A stretch of DNA of 64,000 nt from positions 2,460,012-2,524,011 of the forward strand of contig NZ_CP046103.1 in assembly GCF_009707325.1 (NCBI RefSeq). The letters run 5' to 3'. Below, one piece after another: positions 25,741 to 33,915 of the stretch. Made by a program: the position numbers and the translations under genes. Under the pieces are notes generated by a model. The model did no database searches, had not been told where the DNA came from, and was given only the letters and a program-made list of their open reading frames with translations. How positions within the stretch are numbered: position 1 is the stretch's first letter; each line of letters begins with the position of its first letter. Source of the stretch: Pseudomonas sp. IB20 (lineage in GTDB: Bacteria > Pseudomonadota > Gammaproteobacteria > Pseudomonadales > Pseudomonadaceae).

Positions 25741-26553
25741 ATGGACATGCCCTCAGCCCAACAGGCCATCGCCAGCAACAAAGACGCCTGGGACGCCTCC
25801 GCCAAGCTGCACAAAGACACCGCCACCTGGAACGCGCTGCTCGAATCGGTCGCCCAGCCAGGCTTTTCATGCCTTGACCCGACCATCACCGCGTTGCTGC
25901 AAGACGTCGGCGTGGCCGGCAAAGACGTGATTCAGCTGTGCTGTAACAATGGGCGTGAAAGCCTATCGTTGTTCGGCCTGGGCGCACGCAGCGTGGTGGG
26001 TGTCGACCAATCCCGCGCTTTTCTGCAGCAAGCGCAGGAACTGGCCGAGGTGTCGCCGCATAACCCTGAATTTGTTGAAGCCGATGTCCATCATCTGCCT
26101 GAACACTTGCACGGTCGGTTTGATGTCGCGCTGGTGACCATTGGCGTACTGAACTGGATGCCGGATGTGGCGCTGTTTATGCGCCATGTGGCGAGTGTGC
26201 TCAAGCCCGGCGGCACGCTGGTGATCTACGAAACTCATCCGTTTTTGGAAGTGTTTGATCCCAAGGCGGCAAACCCATTGTTGCCCGTCAGCTCGTATTT
26301 CCAGCGCGACCCCTTCGTGCTGCAGCAGTCGATTGTTTACGAAGGGCAGGCAGATATTGCCGGGCCGACGTCCTATTGGTACGTGCATACCCTGGGCAGC
26401 GTGGTGAGCGGGGCGATTGCGGCGCACTTGCAGATTGAGCACCTGCAGGAGTACCCGCATTCCAATCGCGAGGAATTGTATGACCAGTACGAGCATCAGC
26501 CGGCGCAACTGCCACTGTGCTTTACCTTGACCGCCACCCAGCGCCGCACCTGA
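25741..26553 (+). CDS. Class I SAM-dependent methyltransferase
   Basis: A 270-residue Rossmann-fold methyltransferase. The SAM-binding motif I is DVIQLCCNNGRESLSL, less canonical than GxGxG but known in one subgroup. It is followed by the acidic turn SVVGVDQSRAF, motif II FDVALVTIGVLNWMPD and the post-motif VLKPGGTLVIYETHP. The ATG at 25741 has TGGAGAAG upstream. The substrate, whether small molecule or macromolecule, cannot be inferred. No partner gene is adjacent on the same strand. Confidence 0.85.
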   Translation: MDMPSAQQAIASNKDAWDASAKLHKDTATWNALLESVAQPGFSCLDPTITALLQDVGVAGKDVIQLCCNNGRESLSLFGLGARSVVGVDQSRAFLQQAQELAEVSPHNPEFVEADVHHLPEHLHGRFDVALVTIGVLNWMPDVALFMRHVASVLKPGGTLVIYETHPFLEVFDPKAANPLLPVSSYFQRDPFVLQQSIVYEGQADIAGPTSYWYVHTLGSVVSGAIAAHLQIEHLQEYPHSNREELYDQYEHQPAQLPLCFTLTATQRRT

Positions 26554-26578
26554 GCGGCTTTCCCGCGCGCAAAAAAAA

Positions 26579-26600
26579 GGCCCGCCAAGAGAGGCGGGCC
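26579..26600 (-). terminator. Rho-independent terminator
   Basis: GGCCCGCC-AAGAGA-GGCGGGCC with an eight-base T run on the minus-strand side. It ends the transcript of the TIGR03067-type gene. Confidence 0.85.
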
Positions 26601-26691
26601 AAGTGATTCACTGGAGTAGGTAGGCTTCACCCTATAGGCCAAGAAGTGAAGGCCATGTGAAAACCTTGTCGCACGTTCGGAGGGGCGCGGA

Positions 26692-27078
26692 TCAGCCTTT
26701 GCGCACAAAGCTGCGCATGGTTTGCCCTGGCCCGGTACTGAACACGGTCGGCCGGGGCATGCCTTCATCGGCGGCAATAAACACGAAATCATCCCCTTCC
26801 AGGCGATAGCTGGCGGGCAATTGCTTGCCGGCGTCTTCGCCGATTGAATCCACCCAGGTAATGCTTTTTGGCGTGGTGCTGCTGTCCAGGGAAAAGCGAC
26901 CGGCCAGCAATACCTCGCCGTTCATCGTGCGCACTTCGAAACAGTCACCGGTGATGGTGGTCAGGGCGCCCGGCGCGCTGTGGGCGTCGATGGGGTTGAG
27001 CACGCCACTGTCTTCGAGTGCGGTTTGCTCCCAGGTGCCTTGCAGGGCTTGATGATCGGTGTGTAACAGAGCTGACAT
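26692..27078 (-). CDS. TIGR03067-type lipocalin-like protein
   Basis: A 128-residue protein that resembles the TIGR03067 family of small beta-rich proteins of unknown function. Features are HQALQGTWEQTALEDSGVLN at the start, ITGDCFEVRTMNGEVLLAG in the middle, and PKSITWVDSIGEDAGKQLPA. It has no signal peptide. The start at 27078 is fixed by the family alignment (MSALLHTDHQALQGTW). The first 19 codons and about 75 bp upstream are duplicated exactly behind it, so there is a second start-like fragment that leads nowhere. A terminator follows the gene. Confidence 0.7.
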   Translation of the reverse strand: MSALLHTDHQALQGTWEQTALEDSGVLNPIDAHSAPGALTTITGDCFEVRTMNGEVLLAGRFSLDSSTTPKSITWVDSIGEDAGKQLPASYRLEGDDFVFIAADEGMPRPTVFSTGPGQTMRSFVRKG

Positions 27079-27283
27079 ACAAATTCCATTTTGTTGAAGG
27101 TGGTTTCTTACAGTGCGCCACGCAGGCGGCGGCGAGACAAGCGCGTGTGTTGGGTTTGCTCCCAGGTGCCTTGCAGGGCTTGATGATCGGTGTGTAACAG
27201 AGCTGACATACAAATTCCATTTTGTTGAAGGTGGTTTCTTACAGTGCGCCACGCAGGCGGCGGCGAGACAAGCGCGTGTGTTG
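27022..27283 (+). repeat. Exact tandem duplication, 2 x 131 bp
   Basis: Bases 27022-27152 are repeated without change at 27153-27283, head to tail. The unit covers the 5' end and upstream region of the TIGR03067-type gene. Confidence 0.9.
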
Positions 27284-27487
27284 ATCCAGCACAATGACTG
27301 GACAGCTTTTCACAATTCTTAGTTAACCTTTGGTTACAAACTGTGGCTAAATAACTGCCAATAGTCATGAACCGGTGAGCGCTTTGCCGGTCGTGTCGCT
27401 TATCTGTGAATTGTGATTTCAGGTGCTGCTTATCCAATCCTCGGCCGTTGTGGGCACGCAGGAGCAGCCTGTTCTCTCTACTGACTT

Positions 27488-28399
27488 GTGACGAATCCCT
27501 TGAAACTCATCATTGTTGCTCTCTACGTCGCCTCCATTGCGTATGTTCACCTGCGTGGTCGGGTGCGACACAAACTGGGCCGCCAGCTTAGTGATCACTC
27601 GACGTTCCTGGCGCCGATCAATTGCTTCCTGTATTTGTTCTCCAAGCAGCCGAGCCGTCCATTCCTGTCGCCTGCCGACTTCCCGGACCTGAGCCCGCTG
27701 CAGGAACACTGGGAAGAAATCCGCCAGGAAGGCCAGAACCTGATGCGTATGGGCGAGATCAAGCGCTCGGACCAGTACAACGATGTGGGTTTCAATTCGT
27801 TCTTCAAGTCCGGCTGGAAGCGTTTCTACCTCAAGTGGTACGGCGACAGCCACCCGTCGGCGATGAAGCTGTGCCCGCGCACCACTGAACTGGTGCAGAG
27901 CGTCGGCTCGATCAAGGCGGCGATGTTCGCCGAATTGCCCCCGGGCTCCAAGCTGGTGCGCCACCGCGACCCTTACGCCGGTTCCTACCGCTATCACTTG
28001 GGGTTGGATACGCCTAACGGTCCTGGCTGCTACATCAACGTGGATGGCGAAAGCTATTACTGGCGCGACGGCGAACCGGTGATGTTTGATGAGACCTACA
28101 TTCATTACGCGGAAAACACCACGCAGCAGAACCGCATCATCCTGTTCTGCGACATTGAGCGCCCGATGAAGTACCGCTGGGCGGCGGCGTTCAACCGCTG
28201 GTTCAGCCGCAACGTAATGGCGGCGGCTGGCTCGCCCAATAATGACGGTGACAAGACCGGCGGCCTGAACCGTGCGTTTACCCGCCTGTACAAGATTCGC
28301 CTGCGCGGCAAAGAGCTGAAGAAGCGCAATCGTGCACGCTACTACTTGGAAAAGTGGGCGATTTTTGCAGGCTTGGCACTGATCTTCATCCTCATCTGA
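27488..28399 (+). CDS. lpxO: Lipid A 2-hydroxylase, LpxO type (aspartyl/asparaginyl beta-hydroxylase family)
   Basis: A membrane-anchored non-heme iron, 2-oxoglutarate-dependent dioxygenase of about 303 residues that adds a 2-hydroxyl group to lipid A acyl chains. An N-terminal membrane helix (LKLIIVALYVASIAYVHLRG) precedes the catalytic domain. The iron/2-OG region reads LVRHRDPYAGSYRYHLGLDT, then YINVDGESYYWRDGEPVMFD and ETYIHYAENTTQQNRI. A C-terminal hydrophobic helix follows (FAGLALIFILI). The start is uncertain: GTG 27488 or TTG 27500, neither with a good ribosome site. The last 46 bp lie in an exact tandem duplication. Confidence 0.88.
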   Translation: MTNPLKLIIVALYVASIAYVHLRGRVRHKLGRQLSDHSTFLAPINCFLYLFSKQPSRPFLSPADFPDLSPLQEHWEEIRQEGQNLMRMGEIKRSDQYNDVGFNSFFKSGWKRFYLKWYGDSHPSAMKLCPRTTELVQSVGSIKAAMFAELPPGSKLVRHRDPYAGSYRYHLGLDTPNGPGCYINVDGESYYWRDGEPVMFDETYIHYAENTTQQNRIILFCDIERPMKYRWAAAFNRWFSRNVMAAAGSPNNDGDKTGGLNRAFTRLYKIRLRGKELKKRNRARYYLEKWAIFAGLALIFILI

Positions 28400-28695
28400 A
28401 ACGCTAGGGCGCGAATCACTGTGCTGGCTTGCCGACCCAAGCGTCGCTGAGCACGCTTTTGGGCTGCTCCTCAACGATGTCGTCGTCGCGCGGGCCGCGC
28501 TTGCGGGTCCTTTTCCTTGATCAGGTGGGCGATTTTTGCAGGCTTGGCACTGATCTTCATCCTCATCTGAAACGCTAGGGCGCGAATCACTGTGCTGGCT
28601 TGCCGACCCAAGCGTCGCTGAGCACGCTTTTGGGCTGCTCCTCAACGATGTCGTCGTCGCGCGGGCCGCGCTTGCGGGTCCTTTTCCTTGATCAG
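28354..28695 (+). repeat. Exact tandem duplication, 2 x 171 bp
   Basis: Bases 28354-28524 recur unchanged at 28525-28695, head to tail. The unit holds the 3' ends of both lpxO (plus) and the broken phosphoesterase gene (minus). Confidence 0.9.
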
Positions 28696-29004
28696 TAACC
28701 ATTGCTCCTTGTCGCCGCTGCCTTTGCGGCGGGTGCGCACCAAGGCCCAATCGCCGGCGAGTTTTTCGCCGACCAAGGTGAATTTGAGTTTGCCGGCGGC
28801 ATAGGCCAAGTGCGGGTCGTCATGCGGTTGCCACACGCCACGGTCCCACACAATCACATCGCCTGCGCCGTATTGGCCTGCTGGGATGCTGCCCTCGAAA
28901 TTGCCAGAGCTCAGCGGGTGTTCTTCCACGTGCACCGCCAGGCGTTTCTGGGTCGGGTCCAGGCTTGGGCCTTTAGGCACCGCCCAGTTTTTAAGCACGC
29001 CATC
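28642..29004 (-). pseudogene. Truncated LigD-type 3'-phosphoesterase domain
   Basis: Minus-strand reading gives the central and C-terminal part of a LigD N-terminal phosphoesterase domain: [71 protein letters not shown] and DKEQWLLIKEKD. The first 50-70 residues, with the LHYDFRLE catalytic strand, are absent and replaced by unrelated sequence. Near 28665 the frame shifts: another frame continues RDDDIVEEQPKSVLSD and then VGKPAQ to a stop. No ligase or polymerase domain follows. In intact form such proteins trim 3' ends in bacterial end joining. This copy should be inactive. Tandem duplications flank both ends. Confidence 0.7.
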
Positions 29005-29203
29005 GGGTCCATGCTGCGTTTGTCCAGCCAATCAAAATCAACGCCTTGCTAGTGCCAGAGCTCAGCGGGTGTTCTTCCACGTGCACCGCCAGGCGTTTCT
29101 GGGTCGGGTCCAGGCTTGGGCCTTTAGGCACCGCCCAGTTTTTAAGCACGCCATCGGGTCCATGCTGCGTTTGTCCAGCCAATCAAAATCAACGCCTTGC
29201 TAG
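28902..29203 (+). repeat. Exact tandem duplication, 2 x 151 bp
   Basis: Bases 28902-29052 recur unchanged at 29053-29203. The unit spans the point where the phosphoesterase homology breaks off. Confidence 0.9.
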
Positions 29204-29464
29204 GACGTGGCTGAGACCAGTGATACCGGGATATGGACCAAGCCGAAACGGATGGCGCCTTTCCAGATTGCCCTTGGCATGCCTGCGTTTCCTTGAGAAG
29301 AGACTGTGTTCGGGCGACTCGCGGGCGCCGAAAAAAGTTTCGGCGGGCAGATGCGCGGACAGATTGTGTTACACCTGATGAGAAACTATTTAGTGTCGAA
29401 AGCCGAACCCAAGGCGTAGCGTGTTATCGAAAGCACGTACCACTCGCCCTAGAGAGGCTTTGTC
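29204..29464. other. Intergenic stretch without a supported gene
   Basis: It lies between the duplicated remnant and the small secreted protein. An open frame on the plus strand (from 29233) has odd composition (Cys/Arg-rich), no ribosome site, and overlaps the next gene in another frame. I see no recognisable product. It may hold the promoter of the gene at 29465. Confidence 0.5.
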
Positions 29465-29779
29465 ATGAACAGTTGTGTGCGTCATCTCGCAGTACTGGCG
29501 TTGGGCCTGGCGCTCACGCCATTGGCCCAGGCTCAAAGCCTGCCCGGCAGAAGCGATGGCAACAACAGCCCAATTCACCGGGCCAACCCCAACAGCATGC
29601 AGGGCACGCAGCCCAATGCGCCGGCGGTTCGCGGTATCCAGACCGGCCCGACCAGCCCCGCACCGACCGTGGAAAACGGCGGCATCGGCAACCGCTATCC
29701 AACGCGCAATGCCGCCCCCAGCCGTCCCACCACCGAAACCAAAGCCCCCACCTATGATGCCAACGGCAATCGCCGGTAA
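29465..29779 (+). CDS. Small secreted Asn/Pro-rich protein of unknown function
   Basis: A 104-residue protein with a clear signal peptide (MNSCVRHLAVLALGLALTPL, cleavage after AQA). The mature part is low-complexity and rich in Asn, Pro, Gly and Thr (SDGNNSPIHRANPNSMQGTQ, TRNAAPSRPTTETKAPTYD), with no Cys and no domain I recognise. It is probably unstructured in the periplasm. AGAGAGG precedes the start. It ends 12 bp before the sugar dehydrogenase gene, so the two are probably co-transcribed. Confidence 0.72.
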   Translation: MNSCVRHLAVLALGLALTPLAQAQSLPGRSDGNNSPIHRANPNSMQGTQPNAPAVRGIQTGPTSPAPTVENGGIGNRYPTRNAAPSRPTTETKAPTYDANGNRR

Positions 29780-29791
29780 GGATTCCGTCTT

Positions 29792-30949
29792 ATGTTTCTA
29801 CGCAAAACCCTGCTAGCCGCTATTTGCGCAACCACGCTGCTGCCACTGGCGGCGGTTTACGCCGCCGACGCCCAGCAATTCCCCAGTGAGCAAGGCAGCA
29901 TCACCGCGACCCCGATCGTCAAAGGCCTGGACCACCCCTGGGCGGTGGCGTTTCTGCCGGATAAACAAGGCTTTTTGGTGACTGAGCGCCCAGGCCATCT
30001 GCGCTTTGTGAGCGCGGACGGCAAGTTGTCCGCACCCTTGACCGGCGTGCCGCAGGTATGGGCCAAAGGGCAGGGCGGCTTGCTCGATGTGGTGCTGTCG
30101 CCGGGCTTCAAGGAAGACCGTATGGTCTACCTGTCGTACGCCGAAGGTGGCGGCGAGGGTGGCAAAGCCGGCACCGCCGTGGGGCGTGGGCGGTTGGCCG
30201 ATGATTTGAGCGGCTTGAAGGATTTTAAGGTGATCCTGCGCCAGGAGCCCAAGCTGTCCACCGGTAACCACTTCGGCTCGCGCCTGGCGTTTGACCGTGA
30301 TGGCTACCTGTTCGTGACCCTCGGCGAGAATAATGATCGGCCGACGGCCCAGGACCTGGACAAGCTGCAAGGCAAGGTGGTGCGCATCTTCCCGGATGGC
30401 CGCGTGCCGGATGACAACCCTTTTGTCGGCCAGCAGGGCGTACGCCCGGAAATCTGGTCGTATGGCCAGCGCAACCCGCAGGGGCTGGCACTGAACCCGT
30501 GGAGCGGTACGATCTGGGAAAACGAACATGGGCCACGCGGCGGCGATGAAATCAACATCATCGAACGCGGCAAGAACTACGGTTGGCCGCTGGCGACCCA
30601 TGGCATTAATTATTCCCTGACACCGATTCCCGAAGCCAAAGGCAAGACGGTGGAAGGCACGGTGGCACCGCATCACGTCTGGGAGAAATCACCGGCCATC
30701 AGTGGTATGGCGTTTTATGACGCCGACCGGTTCAAGGCGTGGCAGCACAATTTGTTTATAGGTGCGCTGGCCAGTCAGGAGTTGATTCGTTTGCAGTTCG
30801 ATGGCGATAAAGTGATCCATGAAGAACGCTTGCTCGGCGGTTTGAAAGCACGGATCCGCGATGTGCGGCAGGGGCCGGATGGGTTTTTGTATGTACTGAC
30901 GGATGAGGATGACGGTGTGTTGTACCGGGTAGGTCTGAACCAGGATTGA
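29792..30949 (+). CDS. PQQ-dependent aldose sugar dehydrogenase (YliI type)
   Basis: A 385-residue periplasmic six-bladed propeller enzyme that oxidises aldose sugars with PQQ as cofactor. The signal peptide is MFLRKTLLAAICATTLLPLA, cleavage near VYA. Family motifs are GLDHPWAVAFLPDKQGFLVT, ERPGHLRFVSADGKL, HFGSRLAFDRDGYLFVTLGE, SYGQRNPQGLALNPWSG, and the PQQ/calcium region ENEHGPRGGDEINIIERGKN. The length is normal. It probably shares a transcript with the small secreted protein upstream. PQQ biosynthesis genes are not in the window. Confidence 0.92.
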   Translation: MFLRKTLLAAICATTLLPLAAVYAADAQQFPSEQGSITATPIVKGLDHPWAVAFLPDKQGFLVTERPGHLRFVSADGKLSAPLTGVPQVWAKGQGGLLDVVLSPGFKEDRMVYLSYAEGGGEGGKAGTAVGRGRLADDLSGLKDFKVILRQEPKLSTGNHFGSRLAFDRDGYLFVTLGENNDRPTAQDLDKLQGKVVRIFPDGRVPDDNPFVGQQGVRPEIWSYGQRNPQGLALNPWSGTIWENEHGPRGGDEINIIERGKNYGWPLATHGINYSLTPIPEAKGKTVEGTVAPHHVWEKSPAISGMAFYDADRFKAWQHNLFIGALASQELIRLQFDGDKVIHEERLLGGLKARIRDVRQGPDGFLYVLTDEDDGVLYRVGLNQD

Positions 30950-30952
30950 ATA

Positions 30953-30980
30953 TGCTATCGCAGGCAAGCCAGCTCCCACA
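30953..30980. repeat. Single REP unit
   Basis: GCTATCGCAGGCAAGCCAGC then TCCCACAG lies between the convergent ends of the sugar dehydrogenase and DUF1348 genes. Confidence 0.8.
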
Positions 30981-30997
30981 GGGTGACCGGGCAGCGC

Positions 30998-31477
30998 TTA
31001 AAGCCCCAGCTCAGACAACCCAGGATGATCATCCGGGCGCCGGCCCAGCGGCCAATGAAACGTGCGCTCGCTTTCCTTGATCGGCAGGTCATTGATGCAG
31101 GCAAAACGGTTAGCCATCAGGCCGTTCTCGTCGAACTCCCAGTTCTCATTGCCATAGGAGCGGAACCAGTTGCCGGAATCATCGTGCCACTCGTACGCAT
31201 AACGCACAGCGATACGGTTACCGGTAAAGGCCCACAACTCCTTGATCAAGCGATAGTCCAGTTCCTTGGCCCATTTGCGGGTGAGGAACCCTTTGGCTTC
31301 TTCACGGTTATGCGCAAATTCAGCGCGGTTACGCCACTGGGTGTCGAGGGTGTAGGCCAGGGACACCCGTTGCGGGTCGCGGGAGTTCCAGCCGTCTTCG
31401 GCCAGGCGAACTTTCTCAATAGCCGACTCACGGGTAAACGGCGGCAGCGGCGGGCGTACTTCTGCGTTAGATGACAT
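30998..31477 (-). CDS. DUF1348 (NTF2-like fold) protein
   Basis: A 159-residue protein of DUF1348, a SnoaL/NTF2-like small alpha+beta barrel. Recognisable stretches are [75 protein letters not shown] and [19 protein letters not shown]. The start at 31477 (MSSNAEV) fits the family; a longer frame has no ribosome site. It lies 55 bp downstream of a TetR regulator on the same strand and is probably in its operon. The reaction is unknown. Confidence 0.87.
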   Translation of the reverse strand: MSSNAEVRPPLPPFTRESAIEKVRLAEDGWNSRDPQRVSLAYTLDTQWRNRAEFAHNREEAKGFLTRKWAKELDYRLIKELWAFTGNRIAVRYAYEWHDDSGNWFRSYGNENWEFDENGLMANRFACINDLPIKESERTFHWPLGRRPDDHPGLSELGL

Positions 31478-31532
31478 GGGAACTGCTCCAGAGAACAATA
31501 AGGTTTTGGCCAGCGTTGTGTGGCCTGCGCGT

Positions 31533-32096
31533 TCAAAGTGCCAATAACGTTCGCGCCATGCCTTGCGCATTATCAGCGGCGGTTGAATCGCCCATGACCA
31601 GGGCAACGGTAATGGCGCCATCGATCAGGATCAGCAGCTGCGCGGCCTGCCGTTCGGGGTCGGGGGTGCCATGTGCTTTGCACAGTTGGAGTGTGTACTC
31701 GAACAGTTTCTGTTTATGCGCCTTGGCCAGCAGGCGTACCGGGTTTTGCGGGTCGCCGGTTTCACCACTGGTGTTGATAAAGGCGCAACCGCGAAAGTCC
31801 GCCGAGCCAAACCAAGCCTTCAGGGCGCTGAACAGTGCCAGCAAACGCTCGCCACTGCCTTCGCTGCGCTCCACTTCGCCGCGCAACCACTGCATCCAAC
31901 GCTCGTCACGGCGTTGCAAGGCGGCAATCACCAACTCGTCTTTGTTGGCGAAGTAACGGTAAATACTTTTGCGCGAGACCCCGGCGGTTTTTACCAGCAG
32001 GTCCATGCCGGTGGCGGCGATGCCATGGCGATAGATCAACTTCTCGGTGACGTCGAGGATAATGTCGCGGGTTTCATTGAGGGGCATGTCATTCAT
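31533..32096 (-). CDS. TetR/AcrR-family regulator
   Basis: A 187-residue TetR repressor. The HTH is at about residues 15-55 ([39 protein letters not shown]). The ligand domain contains [16 protein letters not shown], typical of the TetR_C subgroup that guards small-molecule-inducible oxidoreductase operons. The ATG at 32096 has AGG upstream; a TTG start 36 bp earlier is less likely. A near-perfect palindrome just upstream may be its own operator. The DUF1348 gene downstream is the likely co-regulated target. Confidence 0.9.
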   Translation of the reverse strand: MNDMPLNETRDIILDVTEKLIYRHGIAATGMDLLVKTAGVSRKSIYRYFANKDELVIAALQRRDERWMQWLRGEVERSEGSGERLLALFSALKAWFGSADFRGCAFINTSGETGDPQNPVRLLAKAHKQKLFEYTLQLCKAHGTPDPERQAAQLLILIDGAITVALVMGDSTAADNAQGMARTLLAL

Positions 32097-32108
32097 GCTG
32101 CCTACAGT

Positions 32109-32122
32109 AGAATGATCGTTCT
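32109..32122. promoter_or_regulatory. Candidate TetR operator
   Basis: AGAATGATCGTTCT is a 14-bp palindrome with one mismatched pair, 12 bp upstream of the TetR start. Autoregulation is inferred from position. Confidence 0.5.
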
Positions 32123-32220
32123 CCTTGGTCAATTAACTTTTCCGCTCTTCGCCGACAAGACCTGAGCTGCCCCATGGTGTAAGCTCTGGTCCTCTTCGGA
32201 TTCGACCCATTGCGAGCCCT

Positions 32221-33564
32221 ATGCCGTCGTTCTTCAAACGCTCCCTGTTGCCCAAACTGCGCGGTTTTCCACTGACTCCCGAGGCCATCGAGGTGCTGTC
32301 CGGCGCTGCTGCGTTTCGTCGTTGCCTGCTGGAAAAAATCCCCCAGGCCACCCGGCGCATCTACATCGTCGCGCTGTACCTGCAGCAGGACGAAGCCGGC
32401 CAGGAGATCTATGACGCCTTGCACGCCGCCAAGGCCGCACGGCCCGAACTCGACATTGTGGTGGTGGTTGACTCGCTGCGCGCACAGCGCGGGTTGATCG
32501 GCGCGGGTAAGCAGCCGGGTAACAGCGCCTGGTATCAGGCCATGACTCAATCCCATGCCAGTGAAGTGCCGGTGTACGGTGTGCCGGTGCAGACCCGCGA
32601 GCTGTTCGGCGTGTTGCACCTCAAGGGCTTTGTGATTGACGACAGCGTGCTGTACAGCGGCGCCAGCCTGAACAACGTGTACCTGCACAAGTTCGACAAG
32701 TACCGCTATGACCGTTATCACCTGATCCATAGCCAACCGCTGGCTGATTCCATGCAGCACCTGGTGGAGCACGGCCTGATCACCTCCAATGCGGTGCATC
32801 GCCTGGACCTGCCGAACCCGCCCACCACCCGCAGCCTGCGCAATGATATCGGCGACCTGCGCAGCCGCCTCAAGCATGCGGCCTACGACACCACTACCGG
32901 GCTGCTGCCCAACGGGCACATGTCGGTGAGCCCATTGCTGGGTGTCGGCAAGAACAACCCGCTGAACCGGGTGATCCTCGAACTGATCGCCAGTGCCCAG
33001 CACCAGTTGACCATCTGCACGCCGTACTTCAACTTGCCGCTGCCGGTGACCCGGGAAATCAACCGCGCCCTCGCGCGCGGCGTGAAGGTTGACATCGTCG
33101 TCGGCGACAAGACCGCCAACGACTTCTACATCCCGCCCAGCGAGCCGTTCAAGGTGATCGCGGCGCTGCCCTATTTGTATGAAATCAGCCTGCGCCGCTT
33201 CGCCAAACGCCACCAGCCGATGATCGAAAGCGGCCAGTTGAACCTGCACCTGTGGCGTGATGGCGACAACACTTATCACCTCAAGGGTCTGTGGGTCGAC
33301 CAGCGCTACACCTTGCTCACTGGCAACAACCTCAACCCGCGGGCGTTCCGCCTCGACCTGGAAAACGCCTTGCTGATCGATGACCCGCAAGGCCAGTGGC
33401 TGGGGCCACGGCGTACTGAGCTGGCGCAGATTTTCCAGCACACCACGCGCATCGAGCGTTACCAGCAACTGCAGACGCTGGTGGATTATCCGCAAGCGGT
33501 CGGCAAGTTTCTGCGACGGGTCAGCCGGGTGCGGATCGAGCGGTTGCTTTACCGCATCTTGTAA
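32221..33564 (+). CDS. pssA: CDP-diacylglycerol-serine O-phosphatidyltransferase (phospholipase D type)
   Basis: A 447-residue phosphatidylserine synthase that makes phosphatidylserine from CDP-diacylglycerol and serine at the inner membrane surface, the first step toward phosphatidylethanolamine. It has two phospholipase-D HKD motifs: HLKGFVIDD with His133 and HLKGLWVDQ with His353. Other marks are RIYIVALYLQQDEAGQEIYD, YSGASLNNVYLHKFDKYRYD and TLLTGNNLNPRAFRLDLENA. It is similar in length to E. coli PssA (about 451). It is a single gene, divergent from the TetR gene. Confidence 0.93.
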   Translation: MPSFFKRSLLPKLRGFPLTPEAIEVLSGAAAFRRCLLEKIPQATRRIYIVALYLQQDEAGQEIYDALHAAKAARPELDIVVVVDSLRAQRGLIGAGKQPGNSAWYQAMTQSHASEVPVYGVPVQTRELFGVLHLKGFVIDDSVLYSGASLNNVYLHKFDKYRYDRYHLIHSQPLADSMQHLVEHGLITSNAVHRLDLPNPPTTRSLRNDIGDLRSRLKHAAYDTTTGLLPNGHMSVSPLLGVGKNNPLNRVILELIASAQHQLTICTPYFNLPLPVTREINRALARGVKVDIVVGDKTANDFYIPPSEPFKVIAALPYLYEISLRRFAKRHQPMIESGQLNLHLWRDGDNTYHLKGLWVDQRYTLLTGNNLNPRAFRLDLENALLIDDPQGQWLGPRRTELAQIFQHTTRIERYQQLQTLVDYPQAVGKFLRRVSRVRIERLLYRIL

Positions 33565-33755
33565 CTCCCTGGTTTCGCCGACCCTGTTCAGAATCCTCCT
33601 ACGTCCTTGATTGGGGCGCCTTTGTAATCTGCCGGTGGACGGTTCTTAGGGACAAGAACTCTTGCGATCAATCGTGAAGAGAACTTGAAATGTCAATATT
33701 ACAAATCGCTTGACCACGGCTGATTACTTTTCCGAAGGAGAAAAAAAGAAGGGCG

Positions 33756-33863
33756 ATGGTGACGCAGGTCGATGGATTTTTGTACGTCATTAACCCGAGA
33801 ACGGGTTTACCGATGGGCACGCCGCTGGATGTCTCTAATCCGCTGAGCATGATAAAGGCCTAA
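33756..33863 (+). CDS. Possible 35-aa ORF in an AT-richer intergenic stretch
   Basis: ATG 33756 opens a frame of 35 codons (MVTQVDGFLYVINPRTGLPM, GTPLDVSNPLSMIKA). It is preceded by a purine-rich stretch with AAGAAGGGCG. The surrounding 33565-33915 gap has lower GC than the flanking genes and no recognisable gene. The peptide could be a fragment of a larger lost protein, a real small protein or chance. I do not recognise it. Confidence 0.25.
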   Translation: MVTQVDGFLYVINPRTGLPMGTPLDVSNPLSMIKA

Positions 33864-33915
33864 GGCAACGCCCCAAGTTCCCGGCCGCCTTAATGGCGGC
33901 ACGGGAGCGGTTGGA

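Noticed and set aside
29233..29757. 174-aa plus-strand frame overlapping the small secreted protein
   Set aside because: It overlaps a frame that has a signal peptide and ribosome site; its own sequence is Cys/Arg-rich with no ribosome site.
33880..33910. Terminator after efeM
   Set aside because: GCCGCC / GGCGGC can pair, but no T run follows on the minus strand, so I did not list it.
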